Assembly: GCA_963691835.1 (NCBI GenBank)
Contig: OY829383.1
Location: 4,650,001 to 4,714,000 of the forward strand
Direction of reading: 5' to 3'
DNA from: G963691835 sp963691835
GTDB taxonomy: Bacteria; Pseudomonadota; Alphaproteobacteria; Thalassobaculales; Thalassobaculaceae
DNA: 64,000 nt
Positions 26,771-35,381 of the stretch are shown here, piece after piece (positions within the stretch are counted from its first letter, which is position 1; each line of letters starts with the position of its first letter). Made by a program: the position numbers and the translations under genes. The notes under the pieces were generated by a model. It saw nothing but the letters and a program-made list of their open reading frames with translations, was not told where the DNA came from and did not search any database.

Positions 26771-28084
26771 ATGCGCCTCAGCGAGTACTTCCTTCCCACG
26801 CTGCGCGAGACCCCCAAGGAGGCGCAGATCGCCTCCCACCGGCTGATGTTGCGCGCCGGTATAATCCAACAGGCGAGCGCGGGCATCTACTCCTGGTTGC
26901 CGCTGGGGTTCCGGGTGCTGAAGAAGATCGAACAGATCGTCCGGGAAGAACAGGACGCGGCTCTGGCGCAAGAGATTCTGATGCCGACCATTCAGTCGGC
27001 GGATCTGTGGCGAGAGAGTGGACGCTACGACGACTACGGTCTCGAAATGCTGCGCATTAAGGACCGTCACGACCGGGACATGCTGTACGGCCCCACGAAC
27101 GAAGAACTGGTCACCGAGATTTTCCGGAACCACGTCCGCAGCTACAAGAGCCTGCCGCTGAACCTCTACCACATCCAGTGGAAGTTCCGTGACGAGGTTC
27201 GCCCGAGATTTGGGGTGATGCGCGGGCGCGAGTTCTTCATGAAGGACGCCTATTCTTTCGACGTGGACAAGGAAGGGGCTCGCGCGTCCTACAACCGGAT
27301 GTTTGTCGCCTATCTGAAGACGTTTGCCCGGCTCGGCCTCAAGGCGATCCCGATGGTCGCCGACACCGGCCCCATCGGCGGTGACATGAGCCATGAGTTC
27401 ATCATTCTCGCGGACACCGGCGAAAGCGAGGTCTTCTGCCACAAAGACTGGCTGGAGATGGACGTCCTCCAGCATGACATCGACTACCGGGCGGATTTGT
27501 CGAACGTTGTCGACGCATTCACGTCGAAGTATGCGGCAACGGATGAGATGCACGACCCGGCCGCCTGTCCGGTCCCCGCCGAGGACATGATCACCACCCG
27601 GGGCATCGAAGTCGGCCACATCTTCTACTTCGGTACCAAGTACTCCGCCGCGCTGAATGCGGCGGTACAAGGCTCCGACGGCACCGAAAGCCATGTCCAT
27701 ATGGGTTCCTATGGGATCGGCGTCTCCCGCCTTGTTGGCGGTATCATCGAGGCGAGCCATGACGACAACGGCATCATCTGGCCCGAGTCCGTGGCTCCGT
27801 TCCGGGTGGGTATCATCAACATCCGCGTCGGCGACGACGCCTGCGACGCTGCCTCCCAGTCCCTGTACGAGAGCCTCGGCAATGCTGGAGTCGAAGTGCT
27901 ACTCGACGACAGGGATGAGCGGGCCGGACCCAAGCTCGCCAACATGGAACTGATCGGCCTGCCGTGGCAGATCGTCGTCGGTCCCCGGGGCATCAAGGCA
28001 GGTGTGGTTGAGTTGAAGAACCGCAAAACCGGGGAGAGCGAGGAGCTATCGCCGGAGGCCGTGCTGAACCGGTTTGCCGGCTGA
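26771..28084 (+). CDS. proS: Prolyl-tRNA synthetase, alphaproteobacterial short type
   Basis: A 438-residue class II aminoacyl-tRNA synthetase that charges tRNA-Pro in the cytosol. ATG 26771 follows GGAGAGA and gives MRLSEYFLPTLRETP. Motif 1 lies around GIYSWLPLGFRVLKKIE, motif 2 around QWKFRDEVRPRFGVMRGREF, and motif 3 at GSYGIGVSRLVGGIIEA. The large editing insertion of E. coli ProRS is missing; only a short segment links motifs 2 and 3, as in rhizobial and rickettsial enzymes. The gene leads the proS-lolC-lolD series found in this class. Confidence 0.97.
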   Translation: MRLSEYFLPTLRETPKEAQIASHRLMLRAGIIQQASAGIYSWLPLGFRVLKKIEQIVREEQDAALAQEILMPTIQSADLWRESGRYDDYGLEMLRIKDRHDRDMLYGPTNEELVTEIFRNHVRSYKSLPLNLYHIQWKFRDEVRPRFGVMRGREFFMKDAYSFDVDKEGARASYNRMFVAYLKTFARLGLKAIPMVADTGPIGGDMSHEFIILADTGESEVFCHKDWLEMDVLQHDIDYRADLSNVVDAFTSKYAATDEMHDPAACPVPAEDMITTRGIEVGHIFYFGTKYSAALNAAVQGSDGTESHVHMGSYGIGVSRLVGGIIEASHDDNGIIWPESVAPFRVGIINIRVGDDACDAASQSLYESLGNAGVEVLLDDRDERAGPKLANMELIGLPWQIVVGPRGIKAGVVELKNRKTGESEELSPEAVLNRFAG

Positions 28085-28132
28085 TGCCATTGTGTATCCC
28101 CCCACGGCCCGAAGCGTCGGAGTGAGGCGTCC

Positions 28133-29380
28133 ATGATCTTCGGTGCCTTTGAGCGCATGGTGGCGATGCGTTATCTGAGATCGCGCCGCCAGGAAGGCTT
28201 CATCTCCGTCATCGCCGGGTTCTCGCTGCTCGGGATCGGATTGGGCGTGGCGACATTGATCATCGTCATGTCCGTGATGAACGGCTTCCGGATCGAACTG
28301 CTGGGCCGGGTGCTGGGATTGAATGGCCACGCAACGGTCTACGGCATATCCGGTCCGATGGCCGACTTCGACAACATCGCCGTCAGGCTTGCGGACGTTC
28401 CGGGGGTGATGTCGGTCACGCCGCAGGTCGAAGGCCAGGTCATGGCGACGGCGAACGCGATTGCCGGAGGGGCGGTTGTCCGGGGCCTCCGGGCCTCCGA
28501 CCTCGCGACGAAAAGGGTCGTCGTCGAAAGCCTGATGGGGGGCAGCCTGCGCCAGTTCGAGGGCAACGATGCGGTGATCGTCGGCACCCGTTTGGCGCAG
28601 CGTTTGAGAATTCTGCCTGGTGATAAGATCACACTCATCTCTCCGATCAGCGCGCCCACCGCATTCGGCAGCGTCCCGCGTCTCAAGGCCTACACGGTGC
28701 TCGCGACATTTGACGTCGGGATGTTCGAGTACGACAGCACGTTCATTTACATGCCGTTGAAGGCCGCGCAGACCTTCTTCCGAAGCGGGGAGACCGTGAA
28801 CGCGATCGAGGTCCGTGTGGCGACGCCGGAGCGGGTGGATCTCTTCCGGACGGACCTATCCCAAGCGGTCGGCGCTGACCGCCGCGTGGTCGATTGGCAG
28901 CAGCAGAATTCCAGCTTCTTCAATGCGTTGCAGGTTGAACGGAACGTCATGTTCCTGATCTTGACGCTGATCATCCTGGTCGCCGCGTTCAACATCATCT
29001 CGTCGCTGATCATGCTCGTGAAGGATAAGGGGCGGGATATCGCCATCCTGCGGACCATGGGCGCCTCTCAGGGGATGGTGACGCGGATCTTCTTCCTCAC
29101 CGGAGCCAGCATCGGCGTCACAGGGACCATCGGCGGCTCGATCCTGGGGGTCGTCTTCTGCCTGAACATCGAGCAGATCCGACAAGCGCTGCAGTCGCTC
29201 ACCGGGACGGAACTCTTCTCGGCCGAGATCTATTTCCTCTCCCGGCTGCCAGCGGAGATCGACACCGCAGAAGTCATCGTCGTGATCGCCATGGCGCTGG
29301 GTCTTTCCTTTGCCGCATCGATCTATCCGGCGTGGCGGGCCTCCCGCCTCGATCCGGTGGAGGCGCTCCGGTATGAGTGA
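28133..29380 (+). CDS. lolC: Lipoprotein-releasing ABC transporter permease LolC/LolE
   Basis: A 415-residue inner-membrane protein that, with LolD, hands outer-membrane lipoproteins to LolA. Four spans are visible: VIAGFSLLGIGLGVATLIIVMSV, MFLILTLIILVAAFNIISSLIML, FLTGASIGVTGTIGGSILGV and VIVVIAMALGLSFAASIYPAW. A large periplasmic domain lies between the first and second. The N-terminal RYLRSRRQEGFISVIAGFS is a Lol signature. Alphaproteobacteria typically have one LolC/E-type permease, sometimes called LolF, acting as a homodimer. Its end overlaps lolD. Confidence 0.95.
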   Translation: MIFGAFERMVAMRYLRSRRQEGFISVIAGFSLLGIGLGVATLIIVMSVMNGFRIELLGRVLGLNGHATVYGISGPMADFDNIAVRLADVPGVMSVTPQVEGQVMATANAIAGGAVVRGLRASDLATKRVVVESLMGGSLRQFEGNDAVIVGTRLAQRLRILPGDKITLISPISAPTAFGSVPRLKAYTVLATFDVGMFEYDSTFIYMPLKAAQTFFRSGETVNAIEVRVATPERVDLFRTDLSQAVGADRRVVDWQQQNSSFFNALQVERNVMFLILTLIILVAAFNIISSLIMLVKDKGRDIAILRTMGASQGMVTRIFFLTGASIGVTGTIGGSILGVVFCLNIEQIRQALQSLTGTELFSAEIYFLSRLPAEIDTAEVIVVIAMALGLSFAASIYPAWRASRLDPVEALRYE

Positions 29381-30086
29381 CGGAATGACGAGTCAACGCG
29401 CCCCGTCCCTCGAGCTGCGGGACATCACCCGCACGTTCCACCCGGCGGGTGAAACACTGACGGTCTTGGATGGCGTCGATCTGACCCTCAAAGCCGGAGA
29501 GATCACGGCGTTGGTCGGCCCGTCCGGCGCCGGCAAGTCGACTTTGCTTCACATCGCTGGACTTTTGGAGCCACCGACGTCCGGTGACATCCTGATCGAC
29601 GGCGTGGCATGCGGCACGCTGTCCGACTCCGAACGGACCCTGTTGCGCCGGGATGCCATCGGCGTGGTCTACCAGTTCCACCATCTTCTGCCGGAGTTCT
29701 CGGCGCTGGAGAACGTGGTCATCCCCCAGTTGATCAAAGGCCTGCCAAAGAAGGAGGCCCGCGATCGCGCCCTCCAACTCTTGGAGATGGTCGGGTTAGA
29801 GGATCGCGCTAAGCACAGACCAGCCCGTCTGTCCGGCGGCGAGCAGCAGCGCGTCGCCATCGTCCGCGCGATCGCAAACGTGCCCCGGGTTCTGCTGGCC
29901 GACGAGCCGACCGGCAACCTGGACCCCCACACGGCGGAGGCGGTCTTCGGCCAATTGAGAGCCATCATCGCCGCCACCGGAATCACGGCACTAGTCGCCA
30001 CTCACAACCTTGAGTTGGCCGCGAAAATGGACCGCGTTCTGGAGCTGCGCGACGGCAAGACCGCCGATGTGAAGATCTCACCCTAA
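29373..30086 (+). CDS. lolD: Lipoprotein-releasing ABC transporter ATP-binding protein
   Basis: A 237-residue ATPase of the MacB/LolD group. Walker A is VGPSGAGKSTLLH, the Q-loop VYQFHHLLPEF, the signature RLSGGEQQRVAIVRA, Walker B VLLADEPTGNLD and the H-loop VATHNLELA. The start at ATG 29373 overlaps lolC by eight bases; a second in-frame ATG at 29385 is an alternative. The Q-loop phenylalanine-histidine stretch (FHHLLPEF) is usual in LolD. It acts on the cytoplasmic face with LolC. Confidence 0.95.
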   Translation: MSDGMTSQRAPSLELRDITRTFHPAGETLTVLDGVDLTLKAGEITALVGPSGAGKSTLLHIAGLLEPPTSGDILIDGVACGTLSDSERTLLRRDAIGVVYQFHHLLPEFSALENVVIPQLIKGLPKKEARDRALQLLEMVGLEDRAKHRPARLSGGEQQRVAIVRAIANVPRVLLADEPTGNLDPHTAEAVFGQLRAIIAATGITALVATHNLELAAKMDRVLELRDGKTADVKISP

Positions 30087-30292
30087 GCACACCCGCGCCG
30101 TTGGGAACGCCTTAATACAACATATTGCCGCCAAGTCCGTCACGTCCCTAAATATGGGGCTGCAACCGGATGTTTTCGGAATTCTGTTTCTTTGCGTAAC
30201 CCTCCCTATTGAATTCCGACCAGTCGCACTAAATAATCTATGGTTATAGAACAGTATAGTTGCTTTAAACAACGGTTGTAGGGAGATTAGTT

Positions 30293-31237
30293 TTGCCTAG
30301 AAATCTTATCCATCTATTTGTTGTAAGCCTCCTCTTTGCGGCACATGCCGCCACGGCTGATGCAAAGCCACTGGTCGGGGTTGCCTGGTACGGCAAGTCC
30401 GGAATGGCCAAGGCCGTTCTGTCCGGTGTTCAAGACCGCCTTTCCGAAACGGCCCCCGGGATCGAGTTGGAAATCCGGGGTGAATTGGCCGGTGAGGCCG
30501 AGCTTGCGCGTGCAGCCCAAGACTTTCAATCCGGCGGCAAGGACGGGATGATCATCCTCCGTTCAAGCGGCTCCGCCTATCTGGCAGAGAACCCGCCTGC
30601 AATCCCGACCTTTATCGGCGGAAACAATCACCCGGTCGAACTTGGCGCGGTCGACAACCTGACTTCCCCAAGCGGGAACGTTACCGGGGTCACCTACTAC
30701 ATTCCGCTCATAGGCCCGCTTGAGAGCTTCATGGCCCTGGCGCCTCAGGTCGATTCTTTCCTTCTCGTCAGCCAGACCGGTTACTCCTCCTCGCCCATTG
30801 ACGGCAAGGGCACGATGGCCGCATGTGACGCATTGTCGATCACATGCAAGCAGGTATTCGCCACGGGCGCGGATGAGGTCGGCAAAGTCGTTTCAGAAAA
30901 CATTGCTGATTTCGGCGCCGTCATCCTTGGCAACCAAGCGGCGGTCTTTTCCCATGCGGACGCGGCACTGGCGGCCGCCGGCGGCAAGCCTGTTTTCTCC
31001 TACGCCGAGAAAGGGGTCTCGGCCGGCGCTCTGGGCGGTGTGATCGCGAACGACCACAAACTTGGCGAGATGCTGGCTGATTCGCTGGTCGATGTCCTCG
31101 TCAACGGTAAAGCCATCAAGGACGTCGATATCAAGATGGATCCGGAGCCTATTCTCATTATCAACATGTCCACCGCCGCAAAACTAGGGATCGAACCCCC
31201 AGCGGAACTCCTGGGTGTCGCGACATTGGTCGAGTAG
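30293..31237 (+). CDS. ABC_sub_bind-type periplasmic binding protein (orphan)
   Basis: A 314-residue secreted protein. TTG 30293 is preceded by GGGAGA and gives a signal peptide (LIHLFVVSLLFAAHAATADA). The mature part resembles the type I periplasmic fold of the TrpX/ABC_sub_bind family: VGVAWYGKSGMAKAVLSG, SPSGNVTGVTYYIPL, and a late NMSTAAKLGIEPPAELL. That ending is close to the hinge-proximal conserved N-x-x-T-A-x-x-L-G motif of the family. No permease or ATPase gene follows. A chemoreceptor gene starts 139 bases later, suggesting that the protein delivers a ligand to it. A lower-GC stretch of 206 bases lies upstream. Confidence 0.82.
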   Translation: MPRNLIHLFVVSLLFAAHAATADAKPLVGVAWYGKSGMAKAVLSGVQDRLSETAPGIELEIRGELAGEAELARAAQDFQSGGKDGMIILRSSGSAYLAENPPAIPTFIGGNNHPVELGAVDNLTSPSGNVTGVTYYIPLIGPLESFMALAPQVDSFLLVSQTGYSSSPIDGKGTMAACDALSITCKQVFATGADEVGKVVSENIADFGAVILGNQAAVFSHADAALAAAGGKPVFSYAEKGVSAGALGGVIANDHKLGEMLADSLVDVLVNGKAIKDVDIKMDPEPILIINMSTAAKLGIEPPAELLGVATLVE

Positions 31238-31244
31238 CACCCTC

Positions 31245-31335
31245 GCCCAATCAGAATCCGGCCCCCGGTCTTCCTCTTCCTGTGCCCGTCCTACGCGTTG
31301 GTGATTGGGCAGGTCCAGGAACAGTGCCCGGGGGC
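31245..31335 (+). other. Interleaved inverted repeats between binding-protein and chemoreceptor genes
   Basis: GCCCAATCA (31245-31253) can pair with TGATTGGGC (31302-31310), and GCCCCCGG (31261-31268) with CCGGGGGC (31328-31335). The two helices interleave, so they would form a pseudoknot or alternative structures in the leader of the chemoreceptor transcript. There is no T-tract. It may be regulatory RNA or coincidence. Confidence 0.3.
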
Positions 31336-31376
31336 ATCCGATCACATCATTCATTTGATTAGATGGCCGCGGACCG

Positions 31377-33104
31377 ATGCTTGAATCCTATAAAAAGTCA
31401 GATGGCGCCCCTTATTCGCAAATGGTGGAGACCAGACCGAAAACGCCACCCCCGCCCCAAAACACCCCGTCCGTTCTCACGCTGAGCCGGAAGATCATCG
31501 CGGCATTGGCTGTGGCGGTCTTGGTTGGCTTGTCCGGTCTGGTTCTGATCCTGACGGAGATGCAGAGGTCGAACCTGATTACACTCGCCGAGAAGAGTAA
31601 CCGGGACATTTCCGAGATGCTGGCTGTGCAGCTCGCACCGGCGGCGAAGTTCAAACAGAAGAAAGCCTTGTTGGCCGCTTTCGAGAAGATCGACTCAGAC
31701 AAGGCATCCACTCTCACGCGCGCGATTGTATTCGATCCGAAGGGCGCCGCCGTTCAGGAGTTCCGTTCCGATCGATATACGTCCTTCGATTTCTCCTCCG
31801 TCCCCGACCTGAAGGGTCTAACGAGCGGCGGAACCAACTCCTTTATCTCCGCTTCTCAAGATGATCATCAGACCGTGGTTGTACCGATCACCTTCGGACG
31901 AACGAACGAACAAGTCGGCAGCTTGGCCATTGTCTGGAGCCAGACCGTGCTGCACGAGCGTGTCTCCCACGCGACCCAGGCAGGGATTGGCGTCGCGGTC
32001 ATGACGCTTGCGCTTCTGCTCGGGTTGATCGCCATTTTGCTGTCCCGTCTGATTCTGAAACCGTTAAATGACATCACCCGCGTCATGTTGCTTCTATCGA
32101 CGGGAGACAAATCGGTCGAGATTCCCCACACCGACCGGCGCGACGAGATCGGCGCGATGAGCCGGGCCGTGGATATCTTCAAATCCAATGCGCTGGAGGT
32201 GGATCGTCTGGACGAGCGGAACCGGCTCGCCTCGGCAGAAGCAAAGGAAACCCAGAGCCGGTTGATGGCGGAAACAGCCGATGGTTTCGAACGCAGCGTG
32301 AAGGCAAGCATCGACAAGATCATCGGGGTTTTGGATCAACTGAGCCTCAGCGCCAACTCGCTGCAGGATCGTGCGTACCGCTCCTATAAATCCTCAACTG
32401 CGGCCGCAGAGGCCGCTTCCACAGCAGCGACCTATGTGGACTCCGTTGCCGCCGCGGCGACGGAGTTCTCAGTCTCAGTTCAGGAAATCGTCTCTCAAGT
32501 CTCAAACATGGACCGGATGAACCAGAACGCGGTCGGCTCCGTGAGCAAGGCGATGGGAACCATCGAACGCTCGGCGAATGCGGCTGAAAAGTCGGGAGAG
32601 ATGGTCGGCATCATCCATGAGATCTCCGATCAGACCAATCTCCTCGCCTTGAACGCAACGATCGAAGCCGCCCGCGCGGGTGAGATCGGCAGGGGATTCG
32701 CCGTCGTGGCCAGCGAAGTGAAGAGCCTCGCCAATCAAACCGGCGGAGCCACGAACGAGATCTCGGAGCTGATCGGCAGCATTCAGTCTTCCACCCGCGA
32801 GTCCGTCGGCTCTATCGAAGGCGTGAACAAGATGATCAACGACATGAGCCTTGCGTCCGGATCGATCAGCGAGGCTGTCGAGCAGCAAAGCACCGCTACC
32901 CAGGAGATGTCTCAGAGCATTCAGCAGGCTGCGGATGGAACACGAAACCTCCACGGACACATTGCCGACGTCAGTGATCTTGCCAAGGAAGCGAACGAAA
33001 TGGCCGGCGACATGTCCACGGCGATGCGCGATGTCTCGGAGAGTGCGAGAGCACTCGGCGAGCAGGTCGGTACATTTCTGCTTCAGGTCCGCAAGTCGGC
33101 TTGA
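31377..33104 (+). CDS. Methyl-accepting chemotaxis protein
   Basis: A 575-residue chemoreceptor. A cytosolic N-terminus of about 35 residues precedes span 1 (IIAALAVAVLVGLSGLVLIL). A periplasmic sensor of about 130 residues follows, then span 2 (GIGVAVMTLALLLGLIAILL) and a HAMP domain (LILKPLNDITRVMLLLSTG...DEIGAMSRAVDIFK). The signalling hairpin holds DQTNLLALNATIEAARAGE, the CheA/CheW contact tip. No CheR-docking pentapeptide is seen at the C-terminus, which ends QVRKSA. It directly follows an orphan solute-binding protein, a likely ligand donor. The ribosome-binding site is weak at ATG 31377; another in-frame ATG lies 16 codons on. Confidence 0.92.
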   Translation: MLESYKKSDGAPYSQMVETRPKTPPPPQNTPSVLTLSRKIIAALAVAVLVGLSGLVLILTEMQRSNLITLAEKSNRDISEMLAVQLAPAAKFKQKKALLAAFEKIDSDKASTLTRAIVFDPKGAAVQEFRSDRYTSFDFSSVPDLKGLTSGGTNSFISASQDDHQTVVVPITFGRTNEQVGSLAIVWSQTVLHERVSHATQAGIGVAVMTLALLLGLIAILLSRLILKPLNDITRVMLLLSTGDKSVEIPHTDRRDEIGAMSRAVDIFKSNALEVDRLDERNRLASAEAKETQSRLMAETADGFERSVKASIDKIIGVLDQLSLSANSLQDRAYRSYKSSTAAAEAASTAATYVDSVAAAATEFSVSVQEIVSQVSNMDRMNQNAVGSVSKAMGTIERSANAAEKSGEMVGIIHEISDQTNLLALNATIEAARAGEIGRGFAVVASEVKSLANQTGGATNEISELIGSIQSSTRESVGSIEGVNKMINDMSLASGSISEAVEQQSTATQEMSQSIQQAADGTRNLHGHIADVSDLAKEANEMAGDMSTAMRDVSESARALGEQVGTFLLQVRKSA

Positions 33105-33120
33105 CCGGCAATCGGGGGCG

Positions 33121-34368
33121 TCAGACCACTTCCCAGGGAAACGTATCGAGGCGCTCGCACCCGCTCTCTGTCAGAACGACCTGGGTTTCCAGCTTGACGC
33201 TCTCGGACCCCTCCTCGGCGATCAGGGCCTCCACACACATCACCATGTTCTCTTCGAGAACAGCGTGGGCGTTCAGGTGGAAGTCCACATGGGGCAGGAC
33301 CGACGGCCACTCATCGCAAAGCCCGCAGCCATGGGCGACGACCGTGTAGCGATAGTCGACGTGTTTTTCCGGTATGCGCCAAGACTTCTCGTTGAACTCG
33401 GCCAGAGTCATCCCGGCTCGGAGGATCCCGAGATTGTGCTCGATCTGATCCCGGGCGGTTCGATAGAGGCGGCGCTGTGTCTCGTTCATCGCGGTATAGC
33501 CACACGTCCAGGATCGTGAGATGTCCGCGCAGTAGCCGTAGGGTCCGACCATGTCCGTGTCGAAGGCGATCATCTCCCCTTCCTGGCAGGGCCGGTCGGA
33601 ACATTCCTGATACCAGGGGTTGGTATTGGGACCGCAGGTGACGAGCTTGGTCTCCATCCAATCCCCGCCGGAGCGCGCATTCTCGAAATGGAGGTGGGCC
33701 CAAAGCTCCTGCTCGGTCACCCCCGGAACGGAGTGCTCGTAGAGACGCGCCATGCCAGCCTCGGCCACCCGGATGGTCCAGCGCATCAGTTGAAGCTCGT
33801 CGTCAGACTTGATGGACCGAGCCAGCTCCAGCACTTCCATCCCGTCGATGATCTCAAGGCCCTCGGCTTCCAAGGCGCGCGCGCCGTGTGGGTCGAGTTT
33901 GTCGACCGCAATCCGCATGTTGCCGCCACCGTGCTGCCGCACCTCGTCGGCGATCTCCGCCGCCCAGCGCTTCGTCGCCTCGTCCACCCGGTCGCCCGCG
34001 AACATGAAGTTCCAGGCCACGGCCCCACGGACCTCGTCCACAGCGGCCCGCCCATCGGACAGATGGAAGCAGTGCTTGAACTCAAACATGATCCCGGGAC
34101 CAGTCGTATTGATGAGCGCGTACCGGATCGGGTTGTGCATCGTCCAAACTTGCATGTTCGTGCAGTCGAACGCGTAGCGGATGTTGAGCGGGTCATAAAG
34201 AAGGGCGGCGGCGCACTCGTATCGCGCCAGATACTCCCGCACACGGCCGATGCGGTATTGCCGCGCCTTGAGCACCGTGTCGTGCGGAACCGGGCTTTTC
34301 AAAGGCTTATCGGACCCCTCCTCGTTCAGGTACAGCCGCTTCCTGTCGCCGAGAGTCATCTGGTCCAT
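33121..34368 (-). CDS. dddP: DddP-like DMSP lyase of the M24 (creatinase/aminopeptidase P) fold
   Basis: A 415-residue M24B-fold enzyme. Conserved acidic and histidine ligands are D270, D272 (FDTDMVGPYGYCADIS), D282, H346 (VVAHGCGLCDEW), E380 and E394. From memory, the metal ligands of the Ruegeria DddP structure are D295, D297, D307, H371, E406 and E421, with catalytic D377. The first four, and the Asp at 352 for D377, match with one constant offset of 25. The two Glu residues match within one or two positions. An ordinary Xaa-Pro peptidase would not be expected to keep this Asp. DddP cleaves dimethylsulfoniopropionate to dimethyl sulfide and acrylate. The gene is divergent from a LysR regulator. 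A plain M24 peptidase remains the alternative. Confidence 0.78.
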   Translation of the reverse strand: MDQMTLGDRKRLYLNEEGSDKPLKSPVPHDTVLKARQYRIGRVREYLARYECAAALLYDPLNIRYAFDCTNMQVWTMHNPIRYALINTTGPGIMFEFKHCFHLSDGRAAVDEVRGAVAWNFMFAGDRVDEATKRWAAEIADEVRQHGGGNMRIAVDKLDPHGARALEAEGLEIIDGMEVLELARSIKSDDELQLMRWTIRVAEAGMARLYEHSVPGVTEQELWAHLHFENARSGGDWMETKLVTCGPNTNPWYQECSDRPCQEGEMIAFDTDMVGPYGYCADISRSWTCGYTAMNETQRRLYRTARDQIEHNLGILRAGMTLAEFNEKSWRIPEKHVDYRYTVVAHGCGLCDEWPSVLPHVDFHLNAHAVLEENMVMCVEALIAEEGSESVKLETQVVLTESGCERLDTFPWEVV

Positions 34369-34443
34369 GTCGCCCGCACCCGCCCTGATTCACCTGAACG
34401 AGATCGTCGAATTGACACGTTTGAAGAACAACGGCAGAAAATT

Positions 34444-34456
34444 TTATGTCGCATAA
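34444..34456. promoter_or_regulatory. Candidate LysR operator between dddP and lysR
   Basis: TTATG-TCG-CATAA fits the T-N11-A dyad used by LysR-family regulators. It lies 26 bases before the lysR GTG and about 75 bases before the dddP ATG in a 114-base divergent gap, a usual location for autoregulation and activation of the divergent gene. Confidence 0.45.
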
Positions 34457-34482
34457 GATTTTCTTTTTCAGGACGGTGAAAC

Positions 34483-35379
34483 GTGAAGCTGCCTCCTCTC
34501 AACGCGTTGAAAGCGTTCGAAGCCGCTGCCCGGACCGGCGGGTTTGTTTCGGCTGCACTTGAACTTGGTGTTTCCTCGGCGGCCGTCAGCATGCAGGTGC
34601 GCAAACTGGAAACATTTCTGGGCAAGAAACTCTTCTTGAGAGCGAACAACCGGATCACGCTGACCGATGCGGGCCGCTCGATCTTTCCCACGACAGCTTC
34701 GGTGATGAGCGAATTGTCCGCGATGACCGAACGCATGCTGGAGGGATCCGCTCCGGCAAGGCTGGTTGTGAGCACGCCGCCGTCCCTCGCGGAGCGATGG
34801 CTTGTTCCAAAGCTGGCTGACTTCCGGCGGCTGGAGCCGGACCTGGCGATCGACCTGAGGATCGAGGAGGACCCGGTCGATCTGCCGCGCCAGCATGTGG
34901 ACGTCCGGATCAGCTATGGCACCGAGCTGTACCCGGAGTATCGGACCCGGAAGATCTTCCAGGACCGGATTCTACCGGTCCACGCGCCGGGATTCGCCGC
35001 GTCGTTCGGCGGAACGGAGGACCTTGCCCTGATGCCGGACGAGTATCTGATCCACACGGAGTGGGGCCCGGAGTTCGGGACATATCCGCGTTGGAGCGAC
35101 TGGTTCGCAGCAGCGGACATTCCCCGTCGCCCCCTCCCCGGCACCGGCCTACGGACAGATACGATGAGCATCGCGCTGACCATGGCCGCACGCGGAATGG
35201 GCGTTGCGCTGGGCCACCAATCCGTGGCCGCGGCCGATCTCATATCCGGCGTCCTCATCGCGCCGAGCGCCATTGCCTTGGAGATGCCGAACCAGCACTA
35301 CGCCATCACGACCCAGGCGAAGGCTGGCGACCGGGTCATTGACTCCTTCGTCGATATGCTTGTCGAGGAGATGCCTTGA
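34483..35379 (+). CDS. LysR-family regulator (GcvA-like)
   Basis: A 298-residue transcription factor with GTG start. The N-terminal helix-turn-helix is LPPLNALKAFEAAARTGGFVSAALELGVSSAAVSMQVRKLE over residues 2-42, with RITLTDAGR following. The effector domain is of the GcvA group (DLAIDLRIEEDPVDL, DVRISYG, SIALTMAARGMGVALG). It is divergent from dddP with a shared T-N11-A dyad, so it probably senses a substrate or product of that enzyme. Its last 42 codons are repeated exactly 1420 bases downstream around a foreign segment. The present 3' end keeps the reading frame intact. Confidence 0.9.
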   Translation: MKLPPLNALKAFEAAARTGGFVSAALELGVSSAAVSMQVRKLETFLGKKLFLRANNRITLTDAGRSIFPTTASVMSELSAMTERMLEGSAPARLVVSTPPSLAERWLVPKLADFRRLEPDLAIDLRIEEDPVDLPRQHVDVRISYGTELYPEYRTRKIFQDRILPVHAPGFAASFGGTEDLALMPDEYLIHTEWGPEFGTYPRWSDWFAAADIPRRPLPGTGLRTDTMSIALTMAARGMGVALGHQSVAAADLISGVLIAPSAIALEMPNQHYAITTQAKAGDRVIDSFVDMLVEEMP

Positions 35380-35381
35380 AC
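35255..35381 (+). repeat. 127-bp direct repeat, copy 1 (3' end of lysR)
   Basis: This segment, from TCATCGCGCCGAGCGCC to ATGCCTTGAAC, is identical base for base to 36675-36801. It holds the last 42 lysR codons plus the stop. Bases just outside (C versus A on the left, C versus G on the right) differ, fixing the boundaries. Confidence 0.97.

Noticed and set aside
26261..27760. A 499-codon minus-strand frame across ldtR and proS
   Set aside because: It spans two confirmed genes on the other strand and has no recognisable domain.
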